Below, piece after piece: positions 26,972 through 35,511 of a stretch of 64,000 bases of DNA; positions within the stretch are counted from its first letter, which is position 1, and each line of letters begins with the position of its first letter. Below the pieces are notes generated by a model. That model saw only the letters and a list, made by a program, of their open reading frames with translations. It was not told where the DNA came from and searched no databases. Source of the stretch: Wenyingzhuangia gilva (GTDB taxonomy: Bacteria; Bacteroidota; Bacteroidia; Flavobacteriales; Flavobacteriaceae); the NCBI RefSeq assembly GCF_030519655.1, contig NZ_JAUMIT010000001.1, forward strand, positions 992,001-1,056,000, given 5' to 3'. The position numbers and the translations under genes are program-made.

Positions 26972-27036
26972 ACGTAAAATTACAACGAAAATACGTAATT
27001 ACACAAGAAAATCTACGTAATTTTTAAAAATACGTA
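26972..27036. promoter_or_regulatory. Array of four TACGTA palindromes with 21-base period
   Basis: TACGTA occurs at 26972, 26993, 27014 and 27031. The first three are exactly 21 bases apart, two turns of the helix; the last follows after 17. Each is followed by AT-rich sequence, and the cluster lies between the response regulator gene (start 26929) and the DUF4202 gene (start 27129). NarL/LuxR-family proteins often bind short sites containing TAC or GTA, so this is a candidate operator array for the adjacent response regulator, possibly controlling both directions. Binding is inferred, not shown. Confidence 0.6.
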
Positions 27037-27128
27037 TTATTACCTAGTACACTGCGATAATTGTACCATTTTCACGAACTTTGTAAATAATTATATGATT
27101 AGCTTTATAGAATATAAAATTTAATACC

Positions 27129-27704
27129 ATGAAATTTAACCAGGCCATTTCTTTAATAGACCAAGCAAATAAAAAAGATCCTAATACAGAAGAGTATAAA
27201 GGAGTAACATATGCTAAAGAATATATTTATGGAGTTCGTATGTCTGAGCGTTTAGATGTTTTTATGCCAGATGCACCAGAATCTTTAAAATTGGCTGCAA
27301 GATGTCAACATATTTGCAGGTGGGAAATTCCTAGAGATAGTTATCCTATGGATAGAGTTGGTTATTTAACTTGGCGAAACGATTTAAAAAAATTACATGC
27401 TAAAAAAGCAGCGGAGATTTTAACGTCGGTAGGATATGAAGATGAAGTAATTGATGAGGTTCAATTTATGTTATTAAAGAAACAATTAAAAAAGAATGAA
27501 TTAACTCAAGCCTTAGAGGATGTAATCTGTTTGGTGTTCTTAGAATTTTATTTTGATGAGTTTGCAGAAAAACATAGTGAAGAAAAAATAATAGATATTG
27601 TACAAAAAACTTGGGCAAAAATGTCAGAAAAAGGCCATGAAGCAGCATTACAACTACCTTTTTCTGAGTCAGGATTGGCTTTGGTTCAAAAAGCATTAGC
27701 ATAG
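27129..27704 (+). CDS. DUF4202-family protein
   Basis: A 191-residue soluble protein matching DUF4202. Recognisable parts are an N-terminal helix AISLIDQANKKDPN, YAKEYIYGVRMSERLDVF, then AARCQHICRWEIPRDSYPMDRVGYLTWR, a stretch rich in H, C, R and W that looks like a ligand or metal site (the H/C pair in CQHICRW and the D/R in DSYPMDR), and FLEFYFDEFAEKH further on. All-helical content and the histidines recall HD-type hydrolases, but this is a guess. The next gene, a histidine kinase, starts one base past its stop, so the two are co-expressed. Confidence 0.85.
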   Translation: MKFNQAISLIDQANKKDPNTEEYKGVTYAKEYIYGVRMSERLDVFMPDAPESLKLAARCQHICRWEIPRDSYPMDRVGYLTWRNDLKKLHAKKAAEILTSVGYEDEVIDEVQFMLLKKQLKKNELTQALEDVICLVFLEFYFDEFAEKHSEEKIIDIVQKTWAKMSEKGHEAALQLPFSESGLALVQKALA

Positions 27705-27705
27705 T

Positions 27706-29115
27706 ATGGGGTTGTTAGATACGTATTTATCAGATAGAGAACGATCACTTTTACAAAAAAGACGTTCAAAAATATCGGGAGCATTCTTTTTGCTTTTTAC
27801 CGTGGTTATTGTGATGAGTTATATTGTCCAAAATCAACTATCAGAAGAGAATACAGTTCTAATGACTCAAGATGATATTAAGGACTTAAAAATTAGTTTA
27901 GGGTTAATATCTGTATTTGTTTTAGGGTATTTAGGGTGGATTTTATTTAAACTAATTAGGCCTACTTATATTACTTATTTAGATTTGATTACAGATTTGT
28001 TGGCTATTAAAAATAATGTGCAAACAAATGATAGACCTTTGTCTTCTAGAGAAAATACCTTGCTAAGGTTTAGAGAGTTAAATTTTGCGGTAAATAATGC
28101 CGTTTTATATGCTACCATTACCGATGAAAACAGAATTGCTTACATCAGTAAAAAATTTGAAGAATATTTAGGGCATAATGAAGATTTAACATTTAGAAAG
28201 TTTGAAGAAGTCCTTACTTATAAGCACAATCAACATCATAAAATTAGAAAAGTTTTAAGTTCTGCTACAGAGGAGTTGGTGAATAAAGAATTAAGATTAA
28301 CCAATCATGCGGGTGATATTTTTTGGATTGAAATGTCCATCATTAACATGGATAATCTTAAAAATTCTCAGCGTAGACTAATTGTTTGTCATGACATTAC
28401 CAAGCGAAAGCATGCTGGAATGGAGATGCAACGTGTAAATAGAAATAAATTTGTTGCAGAGGTTCAATCGCAAAAGGATTTATCTCAACAAATTATGACG
28501 GCTCAGGAAGATGAACGTAAACGTATTGCCAAAGATATTCACGATGGAATAGGGCAGATGTTAACCGCTCTGCGTTTTAATATTGATGCAATTGATTATT
28601 CCAATAAAGAAAAAGCAGAAGAGAGTTTAAATTCTTTAAAGGAGGTTTTTGGTCAACTAATTAAAGATGTTAGAGCTGTTACTTTTAGTTTGGCTCCACC
28701 AGAATTAACAGATCATGGAGTGGCTTCTGCCATTCGTAAAATGAGTAACATGGTAGGGAATTTTACGGGTCACAAAGTGTTGTATGAAAATATTTCTGAG
28801 TTTGATAAACGATTGGATAATAATGTTGAGGTAAATATTTATAGAGTTGTACAAGAGGCTGTAAATAATGCTTTAAAATATTCGGAATCTGAGTATATTT
28901 TAATCACTTTAAATCATACAGATTCTTACTTAAAAATTAAAGTAGAAGATGATGGAATTGGTTTTAATCCTAGAGTGAAAGATACTTATAAAGGAACGGG
29001 TAATGGACTAAGGTTTATGAAAGAAAGGGTAAATTATATTGGAGGTGAATTAAGAATTACTTCAGAGGAAAATCAGGGAACTACAGTGCATATTGTAGTG
29101 CCTATTGAGAAATAA
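27706..29115 (+). CDS. PAS-domain sensor histidine kinase (HisKA_3/NarX type)
   Basis: A 469-residue membrane kinase. Two transmembrane helices lie at about 25-42 and 65-83 with a short loop outside. A PAS domain covers about 125-235. The phosphorylation helix contains H279 in ERKRIAKDIHDGIGQ, and the HATPase domain has the N box QEAVNNALKY (383-392), DDGIGFN and GTGNGLRFM. This is the DHp type that pairs with NarL/FixJ regulators, and the regulator gene is divergent at 26267. With the small outer loop, sensing is likely by the PAS domain or membrane. It is co-transcribed with DUF4202. Confidence 0.94.
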   Translation: MGLLDTYLSDRERSLLQKRRSKISGAFFLLFTVVIVMSYIVQNQLSEENTVLMTQDDIKDLKISLGLISVFVLGYLGWILFKLIRPTYITYLDLITDLLAIKNNVQTNDRPLSSRENTLLRFRELNFAVNNAVLYATITDENRIAYISKKFEEYLGHNEDLTFRKFEEVLTYKHNQHHKIRKVLSSATEELVNKELRLTNHAGDIFWIEMSIINMDNLKNSQRRLIVCHDITKRKHAGMEMQRVNRNKFVAEVQSQKDLSQQIMTAQEDERKRIAKDIHDGIGQMLTALRFNIDAIDYSNKEKAEESLNSLKEVFGQLIKDVRAVTFSLAPPELTDHGVASAIRKMSNMVGNFTGHKVLYENISEFDKRLDNNVEVNIYRVVQEAVNNALKYSESEYILITLNHTDSYLKIKVEDDGIGFNPRVKDTYKGTGNGLRFMKERVNYIGGELRITSEENQGTTVHIVVPIEK

Positions 29116-29174
29116 TCTATTTTTTGGAGCGTTTTTTGTACATTATAGATGTATTAACATAAAAAACGATACTT

Positions 29175-29726
29175 ATGAAATTTAAATTTTTAGTTGTTAC
29201 AATGCTGTTTTCTGTGATTGCTTTTTCACAAGAAAACAAATCTTTTTTTGGTATTAAAGCGGGTTACAACCTTTCCTCGTTAAGAAATGGAGATGCTGAT
29301 AATAGAAATGGATTTCACTTAGGAATTTATGGAGAGCATCAAATTAGTGAACATGTTTCTTTTCAGCCCGAGTTGGTTTATTCTCAGTTAGGTTTTAAAG
29401 ACAGTGCTTCCAAAACTGTTAAAATGGATTATATACAAGTGCCTTTAATGTTTAAAGGATATATTTTTAAGCCTTTGTATGTAGAGTTAGGCCCTCAAAT
29501 AGGAGTAAATATTAATAAAAAAGAAGAAACTGATTTTGTATTTGGAACGGCTACAAAAACTACGGAACCTAATACTTTTGATTGGGGAATTAACGGAGGG
29601 GTAGGTTTTGCTATCAATCCAGGAATTACTGTAGGTGTTAGATATTATCACGGATTGAGTAGTGCTTACAAAGATGCAGATGAGTTTAATACTTTATATC
29701 AAGTTTTTGTAGGGATTAATTTATAA
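29175..29726 (+). CDS. PorT-family outer-membrane beta-barrel protein
   Basis: A 183-residue protein with a signal peptide ending at AFSQ (residue 19). It shows the eight-strand pattern of the OMP_b-brl_2/PorT group: FFGIKAGYNLSSL, FHLGIYGEHQ, VSFQPELVYSQLGF, YIQVPLMFKGY, LYVELGPQIGV, WGINGGVGFAI, TVGVRYYHGLS and the C-terminal strand LYQVFVGINL. The function is unknown; proteins of this type are common in Bacteroidota. It follows the kinase gene after 59 bases and could be a separate unit or under the same control. Confidence 0.82.
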   Translation: MKFKFLVVTMLFSVIAFSQENKSFFGIKAGYNLSSLRNGDADNRNGFHLGIYGEHQISEHVSFQPELVYSQLGFKDSASKTVKMDYIQVPLMFKGYIFKPLYVELGPQIGVNINKKEETDFVFGTATKTTEPNTFDWGINGGVGFAINPGITVGVRYYHGLSSAYKDADEFNTLYQVFVGINL

Positions 29727-29745
29727 TCTGTAAACTGCAAGTAAT

Positions 29746-29788
29746 AAAAAAGGGTCAATTTAGAAATTTCTAAATTGACCCTTTTTTT
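29746..29788. terminator. Bidirectional terminator between the barrel gene and obg
   Basis: A nearly loopless palindrome: A-run, GGGTCAATTTAG (29752-29763), AAATTT, CTAAATTGACCC (29770-29781), T-run. It serves both the plus-strand barrel gene and the minus-strand obg gene. Confidence 0.9.
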
Positions 29789-29806
29789 AGTTTTATAATA
29801 AGAAGC

Positions 29807-30805
29807 TTAAGCTTCTTTATTTAACATTTTCCAAAGCTCATCTTTCAATTCCATAATACCAATGTTTGCCACAGAAGATATAAACATGGTTTTAATCCCT
29901 TCAGGAAGCTCTTGTTCCATTTCTGCTTTTAACTCATCATCTAGCATGTCGGATTTCGTAATGGCTAGTAATCTGTCTTTATGAAGCAATTCAGGATTGT
30001 GTAGTTCTAATTCGTTCAAAAGAATTTTATAATCCGTTCTAATGTCATCAGAATCTGCAGGAATCATGAATAACAAGGTAGAATTTCGTTCAATATGACG
30101 TAAGAAATAATGTCCTAATCCTTTTCCTTCGTTAGCTCCTTCAATAATTCCAGGAATATCAGCCATTACAAAACTCTGAAAGTTTCTGTACTCAACAATT
30201 CCAACATTTGGTTTTAAAGTTGTAAAAGCATAATCTGCAATTTTTGGTTTTGCAGCACTTACCACAGACAATAAAGTTGATTTTCCTGCATTAGGAAAAC
30301 CTACCAAACCAACATCTGCTAATATTTTAAGTTCTATTTGAAACCATCCATCAACAGATGGCATTCCTGGTTGTGCGTATCTTGGAGTTTGATTGGTAGC
30401 ACTTCTAAAATGCCAGTTTCCCAAACCACCTTTACCACCTTCACATAAGATTACTTCTTCTTTGTCTTCCGTAATTTCAAATAAAATTTCTTGTGTATCA
30501 GCATCGCGAACAATGGTTCCTAAAGGTACTTCTAAATATTTATCCTCACCATCGGCTCCGGTACTCCTACTTGAACCTCCAGCACCTCCGTGTCCGGCTC
30601 TACTATGTTTTAAAAAACGCAAGTGGTGCAAGGTCCACATTCCTTTATTTCCGCGTAAAATTATGTGACCACCACGTCCTCCATCACCTCCATCAGGACC
30701 ACCTTTTTCAATAAACTTTTCTCTGTGTAAGTGCATTGATCCCTGTCCCCCTTTTCCAGAAGCAGCGTATATTTTAATATAATCTATAAAATTTCCGTCA
30801 GTCAT
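29807..30805 (-). CDS. obgE: GTPase Obg/CgtA
   Basis: A 332-residue Obg-family GTPase, involved in 50S ribosome maturation. The glycine-rich N-terminal Obg domain fills about 1-158 ([41 protein letters not shown]-type repeats). The G domain has [11 protein letters not shown] (G1), the TTLKPNVG switch, [16 protein letters not shown] (G3) and ITKSDMLD (G4). It lacks the C-terminal OCT domain found in some Firmicutes, which is normal for this phylum. It is read in the same direction as adk, but 117 bases with palindromic repeats lie between them. Confidence 0.96.
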   Translation of the reverse strand: MTDGNFIDYIKIYAASGKGGQGSMHLHREKFIEKGGPDGGDGGRGGHIILRGNKGMWTLHHLRFLKHSRAGHGGAGGSSRSTGADGEDKYLEVPLGTIVRDADTQEILFEITEDKEEVILCEGGKGGLGNWHFRSATNQTPRYAQPGMPSVDGWFQIELKILADVGLVGFPNAGKSTLLSVVSAAKPKIADYAFTTLKPNVGIVEYRNFQSFVMADIPGIIEGANEGKGLGHYFLRHIERNSTLLFMIPADSDDIRTDYKILLNELELHNPELLHKDRLLAITKSDMLDDELKAEMEQELPEGIKTMFISSVANIGIMELKDELWKMLNKEA

Positions 30806-30814
30806 AATTGTAGC

Positions 30815-30916
30815 AATTGGCTATTGGCCTTGGCCGCTAGCAAATAAGTAAGAAATAAAAAGCTATTAGCATTTACAAGTAAACGCTAATAGCCATATGC
30901 TATTGGCTAAAAGCCT
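30815..30916. repeat. Cluster of GCTATTGGC / GCTATTAGC short inverted repeats
   Basis: The adk-obg spacer contains GGCTATTGGCC (from 30819), GCTATTAGC (30862-30870), GCTAATAGC (30885-30893) and GCTATTGGC (from 30899). The second and third form a perfect nine-base inverted repeat, and the third and fourth an imperfect one. GCTAATAGCC recurs at 58141-58150. This resembles decayed, dispersed intergenic palindromes; it could also fold in the adk-obg message. Confidence 0.6.
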
Positions 30917-30922
30917 TAGTTA

Positions 30923-31495
30923 TTATAATGAATCTACTACTTTTGAAATTAAACTAGTAATTCCTTCAATAGAACCCACTCCGTTAATTCCGTAGTATTT
31001 GTTTTGTTTTTCGTAGTAATCTTTTACAGGAGCAGTTTCAGCATTGTATGTATCAATTCTTTTTTGAATTACTACAGGATCTGCATCATCAGCACGACCA
31101 CTCGTTTTTGCTCTTTCGGTTAAACGAGTTTTTAATTCTTCTTCGTTTACTTCTAAAGCAATCATCCCATTAATTCCAGCATCTTTTTTGGCTAAGAAAG
31201 TATCTAAAGCTTCTGCTTGAGATTCTGTTCTAGGAAAACCATCAAAAATAAATCCGTTTGCTTGTGGATTTTTTTCAACTTCAGCTTCTAACATGTTGAT
31301 GGTTACTTCATCAGGAACTAATTGTCCTTTTTCGATATATGATTTTGCTAATACTCCTAATTCAGTATCATTTTTCATATTAAAACGGAAAACATCTCCT
31401 GTAGAAATGTGAACCAAATTGTATTTATCTTTTAAAACTTCTGCTTGAGTTCCTTTTCCTGCTCCCGGAGGGCCAAATAAAACAATGTTTTTCAT
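30923..31495 (-). CDS. adk: Adenylate kinase
   Basis: A 190-residue adenylate kinase that interconverts AMP, ADP and ATP. The P-loop GPPGAGKGTQ is at 8-17, and the AMP-binding parts HISTGDVFRFNM and FIFDGFPRT and the arginine-rich LTERAKTSGRADDADP lid are visible. The lid is the short form without zinc cysteines. It is preceded on the same strand by the hpt gene (108 bases) and followed by obg, and has a normal length for the short type. Confidence 0.96.
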   Translation of the reverse strand: MKNIVLFGPPGAGKGTQAEVLKDKYNLVHISTGDVFRFNMKNDTELGVLAKSYIEKGQLVPDEVTINMLEAEVEKNPQANGFIFDGFPRTESQAEALDTFLAKKDAGINGMIALEVNEEELKTRLTERAKTSGRADDADPVVIQKRIDTYNAETAPVKDYYEKQNKYYGINGVGSIEGITSLISKVVDSL

Positions 31496-31603
31496 CTAGA
31501 TTTGTTTAAATTCCTGTATATCAGAAAATAATAATAGTTTAATAAAGAAAGCAAATGTACGGATATCCGTTGAATTCTTGAAAAAAGAATAACGAAAGTT
31601 GTA

Positions 31604-32134
31604 TTAGTCCTTTAAAACATAAACTTCAGATAGATTTCTTCCCAATCCATCGTAATCCATTCCATATCCTAGAATAAATTTATTGGGAATTTCCATACCT
31701 ATATAATTTATTTTGATATCCTTATTATACACACTTGGTTTTAGAAAAAGCGTTGCGATTTTAATTGTTTTTGCGGAGGTTTTCTCAAGCAATGCTACTA
31801 TTTTTTCTAAAGTATTTCCAGTGTCGATAATATCTTCAACCACAATCACAGTTCTGTTGGTTAGATTTTCATGAATACCAATCAATTCATTCACCTGTCC
31901 TGTAGATTGAGTTTTCTCATAAGAAGCAAGTTTGATAAAACTAATTTCACAAGGGTTTTGGTAAGCTTTTAACAAATCGCTACAAAACATAAAAGAGCCG
32001 TTTAACACGCCTAAAAATAAAGGAGTTTCATTTTTATAATCAACAGCAATATTTTTGGCTAATTTTTTTACAGCTTTGCTTATTTCCTTTTTTGAAATAT
32101 AAGGTTCAAATATTCTATCATGTATTTGTAACAT
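31604..32134 (-). CDS. hpt: Hypoxanthine phosphoribosyltransferase
   Basis: A 176-residue purine salvage enzyme that joins hypoxanthine or guanine to PRPP. The PRPP-binding loop VIVVEDIIDTGNTL is at 96-109, and the flexible loop with SYEKTQSTGQ at 71-80 and the LFLGVLNGSFMF segment near the N-terminus are normal for the family. It lies between secDF and adk on the minus strand; a terminator at 32152-32183 separates it from secDF. Confidence 0.94.
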   Translation of the reverse strand: MLQIHDRIFEPYISKKEISKAVKKLAKNIAVDYKNETPLFLGVLNGSFMFCSDLLKAYQNPCEISFIKLASYEKTQSTGQVNELIGIHENLTNRTVIVVEDIIDTGNTLEKIVALLEKTSAKTIKIATLFLKPSVYNKDIKINYIGMEIPNKFILGYGMDYDGLGRNLSEVYVLKD

Positions 32135-32151
32135 CGTGAATGGGTATTGAT

Positions 32152-32183
32152 AAAAAAAACCGTTCTAAAAATAGAACGGTTTT
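32152..32183 (-). terminator. Rho-independent terminator after secDF
   Basis: The stem CCGTTCTA (32160-32167) and TAGAACGG (32172-32179) encloses an AAAA loop with a long A-run on the left, a T-run on the minus strand. It lies 23 bases past the secDF stop. Confidence 0.88.
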
Positions 32184-32205
32184 AAATATTATAAAAATAA
32201 GTGTC

Positions 32206-35172
32206 TTATTCTTTTTTAGAAGCTTTTTTGCTTACCGCATCATACATAATTGGTGAAGCAATAAATAGAGAAGAATAAGTACCAACTAGAACTCCAATAA
32301 TTAAAGCAAACATAAATCCTTTTATGCTATCTCCTCCAAATAAGAAGATGGCGATTAATACAACCAATGTAGTAATAGAAGTGTTAATGGTACGTCCTAA
32401 AGTAGAACTTAGTCCTTTGTTTACTACTTCTGAGAAAGCCCATTTAGTGTGCTCTGTAGTGAATTCTCTAATTTTATCAAAAATAACCACAGTATCGTTT
32501 AATGAGTATCCAACTACTGTTAAAATAGCTGCAATAAATGCTTGGTCAATTTCCATATCAAATGGCATTAATTTGTAAGTAATAGAGAATACTGATAATA
32601 CAACCAATACATCATGGAATACTGCAATTACAGCTCCTAACGAATATTCCCATTTCTTGAATCTTAATAAGATGTATAAGAACACTCCTAATAAAGATCC
32701 AATAATTGCCCATCCTGCAGCTTCTTTAATATCATCTGCAATAGTTGGTTCTACTTTAGCATAAGATAAAATACCAATTTTTTGTCCAATAAATCCACCT
32801 TTAAAATCTTGCATGGTAGTTCCTTCTGGCAAATAAGATTTTAATCCGTTGAATAAAGCAGTTTCTACTTTTACATCAGTAGCAGCTCCTTCTTCTTCAA
32901 TTAAATATTTGGTAGTAATTTTTAATTGATTGTCATTACCATAAGTTTTTACCTCTGGAGCAGATTGAAATACTTCTTTTAAAGAAGCGGCAACTTCGTT
33001 AGATTTTACAGTTTGGTCAAAACGAACAGTGTAAGTTCTACCTCCTACAAAATCAACTCCGTAGTTTAATCCGTTTGTAAATAAAGAACCAAGACCAATA
33101 AGTATTACAGCACCAGAAAGTATATAAGCTTTTTTACGTTTTTGTAAAAACTCAATTTCAATTCCTGTAAACCAGTTTTTAGTTGTAGGAGTGCTAAAAG
33201 CTAAAGTTTTTCCTTTACCAGTAGCAGCATCTAATAACAATCTAGTAATAAAGATAGCGGTAAATAATGAAGTTAAAATACCAACGATTAATGTGAAAGC
33301 AAAACCTTGAATAGGACCTGTTCCAAATACATATAAGATACCACCTGTTAAAAGGGTTGTAATGTTGGCATCAATAATAGCAGATAAAGCTCCTTTAATA
33401 CTAAATCCTCCATCAATAGACGCAGTAATTCCTTTACCAGACCTTAGATTTTCTTTGATACTTTCAAAGATAATTACGTTCGCATCTACAGACATACCAA
33501 TGGTTAAAATAATCCCGGCAATACCAGGCAATGTTAACACGGCTCCAAAAGAGGTTAAAATTCCGAAGATGAATAAAATGTTTACTAACAAAGCAACATC
33601 AGCAAACCAACCTGCTTTTCCATAATATAAAATCATCCAACCCAAAACCAATATAATGGCAATTGCAAATGAGATTAAAGATGCGTTAATAGCTTCTTGT
33701 CCTAATGATGGACCTACAACTTCAGATTGAATAATATGAGCAGCAGCAGGTAATTTACCAGCTTTTAAAACATTTGCTAAATCCGTAGCTTCTTCAATAG
33801 TAAAGTTTCCAGAAATAGAAGTTCTACCTCCTGTAATAGCATCATTAACTCTTGGTGCAGTATATACATAGTTGTCTAAAACTACGGCTACAAATTTACC
33901 TTTGTTTTCTGCAGTCATTTTAGCCCATAACTTGGTTCCATTTCCATTCATAGACATGCTCACTTCTGGATGAGCACCTAATTGGTCAAATTGTTGACTT
34001 GCATCAGAAATAACATCTCCTTCTATTGGAGCTTCGTCATTTCTGTTAGATTTAATAGCGTATAAAGGTAAAATATCGTTTGTTGCTTTAGCATCCCATA
34101 AGAATTTAGCATACTTATATTCACCAGTTAATAAAGCTCTAACTTGTTTGTTATTTAAGTACTCGTTTACTTTAGCAGTATCTTTTACAGCAGCATATCC
34201 TATAACAGATGAAGCTTGACCAGTTGGTTGTAAAAAGCTAAATAAACTTGTATTGTTGTTTGAGATTGAATCGTTTTCAGTTTCTGCTTCTCCTAATAAA
34301 GCATCAATTGAATCTTCAGCAGCTTCTTCTTTTTTTACTTCTGTTTTCTCTTTTGGAGATTCAGCAGCAATAATTTCAGATACTTTTTGATTAGCAGCTA
34401 CTAAAAATTGAACCAATTCTTGACCAGTATATACTTCCCAAAATTGTAATTCTGCAGTAGATTGTAATAATTTTTTAACACGCTCTACATCTTTAGCACC
34501 AGGTAATTCAATTAAAATTCTTCCAGAGTTTCCAATTCTTTGGATGTTAGGTTGTGTTACTCCAAATTTATCGATACGAGAACGTAATACTTGGAAAGCA
34601 GTAGAAATAGAAGCATCAATTTCACTAGCTAAAATTGCTTTAGCTTCAGCATCACTAGTATTAAAAGTAATTTTTTCTCTTAAGTTTTTTGTCCCAAAGA
34701 TTGATGGGTCGCTTAATTTAGTATCACCAGCAATTTTTTCAAATTCTTGATAAAACAATTCAAAGTAACTATCTGATGAATTCTTTTGAGCAACAGTTGC
34801 TGCTTCTAAAGCTTGATTAAAAATTGGGTTTTTAGAATCGTTAGACAATCCAATTAAAATGTCTTTAACAGAAACTTGTAAAGTTGCATTAATTCCTCCT
34901 TTTAAATCAAGACCTAAGTTAATTTCTTTGTCCTTAATGTCATTGTAAGTAAAATCTCCAAAACCTAATACACCTGGTATATTAGCTACAGAATCAAGAT
35001 ATTTCTTTTCTAATTTAGCAATTTCTCTCCCGTCGTTTTCCTGTGCGTTTGCTGTTGCGTAAGTAAGTGCTTCTTTTTCTACTTTATTTGCGAAAAAAGT
35101 AAAAGATAAAGAGTACAAACTCACTAATCCAAAAAGGATGGCAAATAGTCTGATAAGTCCTTTGTTTTGCAT
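32206..35172 (-). CDS. secDF: Fused protein translocase subunit SecDF
   Basis: A 988-residue fusion of SecD and SecF, which uses the proton gradient to help pull proteins across the inner membrane through SecYEG. The SecD part has the NLGLDLKGG motif around 85-93, a long periplasmic P1 domain and the conserved VDANVIIFE helix; the SecF part starts near 665 with IEFLQKRKKAY and has GVDFVGGR and SLNDTVVIFDKIRE. Twelve membrane helices are expected. Residues about 271-308 are an acidic, low-complexity insert (KTEVKKEEAAEDSIDALL and so on) in P1 that I would not expect in a minimal SecD. The fused form is usual in Bacteroidota. Confidence 0.95.
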   Translation of the reverse strand: MQNKGLIRLFAILFGLVSLYSLSFTFFANKVEKEALTYATANAQENDGREIAKLEKKYLDSVANIPGVLGFGDFTYNDIKDKEINLGLDLKGGINATLQVSVKDILIGLSNDSKNPIFNQALEAATVAQKNSSDSYFELFYQEFEKIAGDTKLSDPSIFGTKNLREKITFNTSDAEAKAILASEIDASISTAFQVLRSRIDKFGVTQPNIQRIGNSGRILIELPGAKDVERVKKLLQSTAELQFWEVYTGQELVQFLVAANQKVSEIIAAESPKEKTEVKKEEAAEDSIDALLGEAETENDSISNNNTSLFSFLQPTGQASSVIGYAAVKDTAKVNEYLNNKQVRALLTGEYKYAKFLWDAKATNDILPLYAIKSNRNDEAPIEGDVISDASQQFDQLGAHPEVSMSMNGNGTKLWAKMTAENKGKFVAVVLDNYVYTAPRVNDAITGGRTSISGNFTIEEATDLANVLKAGKLPAAAHIIQSEVVGPSLGQEAINASLISFAIAIILVLGWMILYYGKAGWFADVALLVNILFIFGILTSFGAVLTLPGIAGIILTIGMSVDANVIIFESIKENLRSGKGITASIDGGFSIKGALSAIIDANITTLLTGGILYVFGTGPIQGFAFTLIVGILTSLFTAIFITRLLLDAATGKGKTLAFSTPTTKNWFTGIEIEFLQKRKKAYILSGAVILIGLGSLFTNGLNYGVDFVGGRTYTVRFDQTVKSNEVAASLKEVFQSAPEVKTYGNDNQLKITTKYLIEEEGAATDVKVETALFNGLKSYLPEGTTMQDFKGGFIGQKIGILSYAKVEPTIADDIKEAAGWAIIGSLLGVFLYILLRFKKWEYSLGAVIAVFHDVLVVLSVFSITYKLMPFDMEIDQAFIAAILTVVGYSLNDTVVIFDKIREFTTEHTKWAFSEVVNKGLSSTLGRTINTSITTLVVLIAIFLFGGDSIKGFMFALIIGVLVGTYSSLFIASPIMYDAVSKKASKKE

Positions 35173-35472
35173 TTTTTTATATGTGTTTTCTCTACGTATT
35201 TTTTATGTAAGTGTGCAAATATAATATTTCAACTTAATAAAGTCGAATTTTAAGATATTAATTCTTAGCAGATTCGTAAATCTTAATGATTTAGGAACGT
35301 GAATTTAATTTTTTAGACTCTTTAATCACTTTGGTACAATAGTAGATAAATCATTTTTAATGCAAAATGAATTGAATTGTATTGGTAGGTTATGGATATT
35401 AAAATCTATAAATAAGTCGCTTAACTTTAATAGTTTATGAATTTAAAATTATATTTTTTTTGTAATAGAATA
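35173..35472. other. Divergent intergenic region without a gene
   Basis: The 339 bases between secDF (start 35172) and the small exported-protein gene (start 35512) contain no coding frame that I can support. On the minus strand TATATTTG (35223-35216) with TTCG (35247-35244), 20 bases apart, is a candidate secDF promoter. The plus-strand promoter of the small gene is listed separately. The rest is AT-rich with no repeat or RNA that I can see. Confidence 0.55.
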
Positions 35473-35504
35473 TTTGTTTCAACAATCAACTTTGTGTAAT
35501 TTCG
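35473..35504 (+). promoter_or_regulatory. Candidate promoter of the small exported-protein gene (near-leaderless)
   Basis: TTTG at 35473-35476, a 20-base spacer and TAATTTCG at 35497-35504, one mismatch from TAnnTTTG. Transcription would begin around 35510, so the ATG at 35512 would be at or next to the 5' end. Confidence 0.55.
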
Positions 35505-35511
35505 CCACGAA

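Noticed and set aside
26972-27036. CRISPR-like array at the TACGTA repeats
   Set aside because: Repeat units are six bases, not 24-48, and no cas genes are near. A binding-site array is the better reading.
29133-29144. Shared 12-mer TTTTTGTACATT upstream of two barrel genes (also at 43330-43341) as a common promoter or operator
   Set aside because: It does not match TAnnTTTG with the right upstream element in either place, and a 12-mer of this composition can recur by chance; two occurrences are too few.
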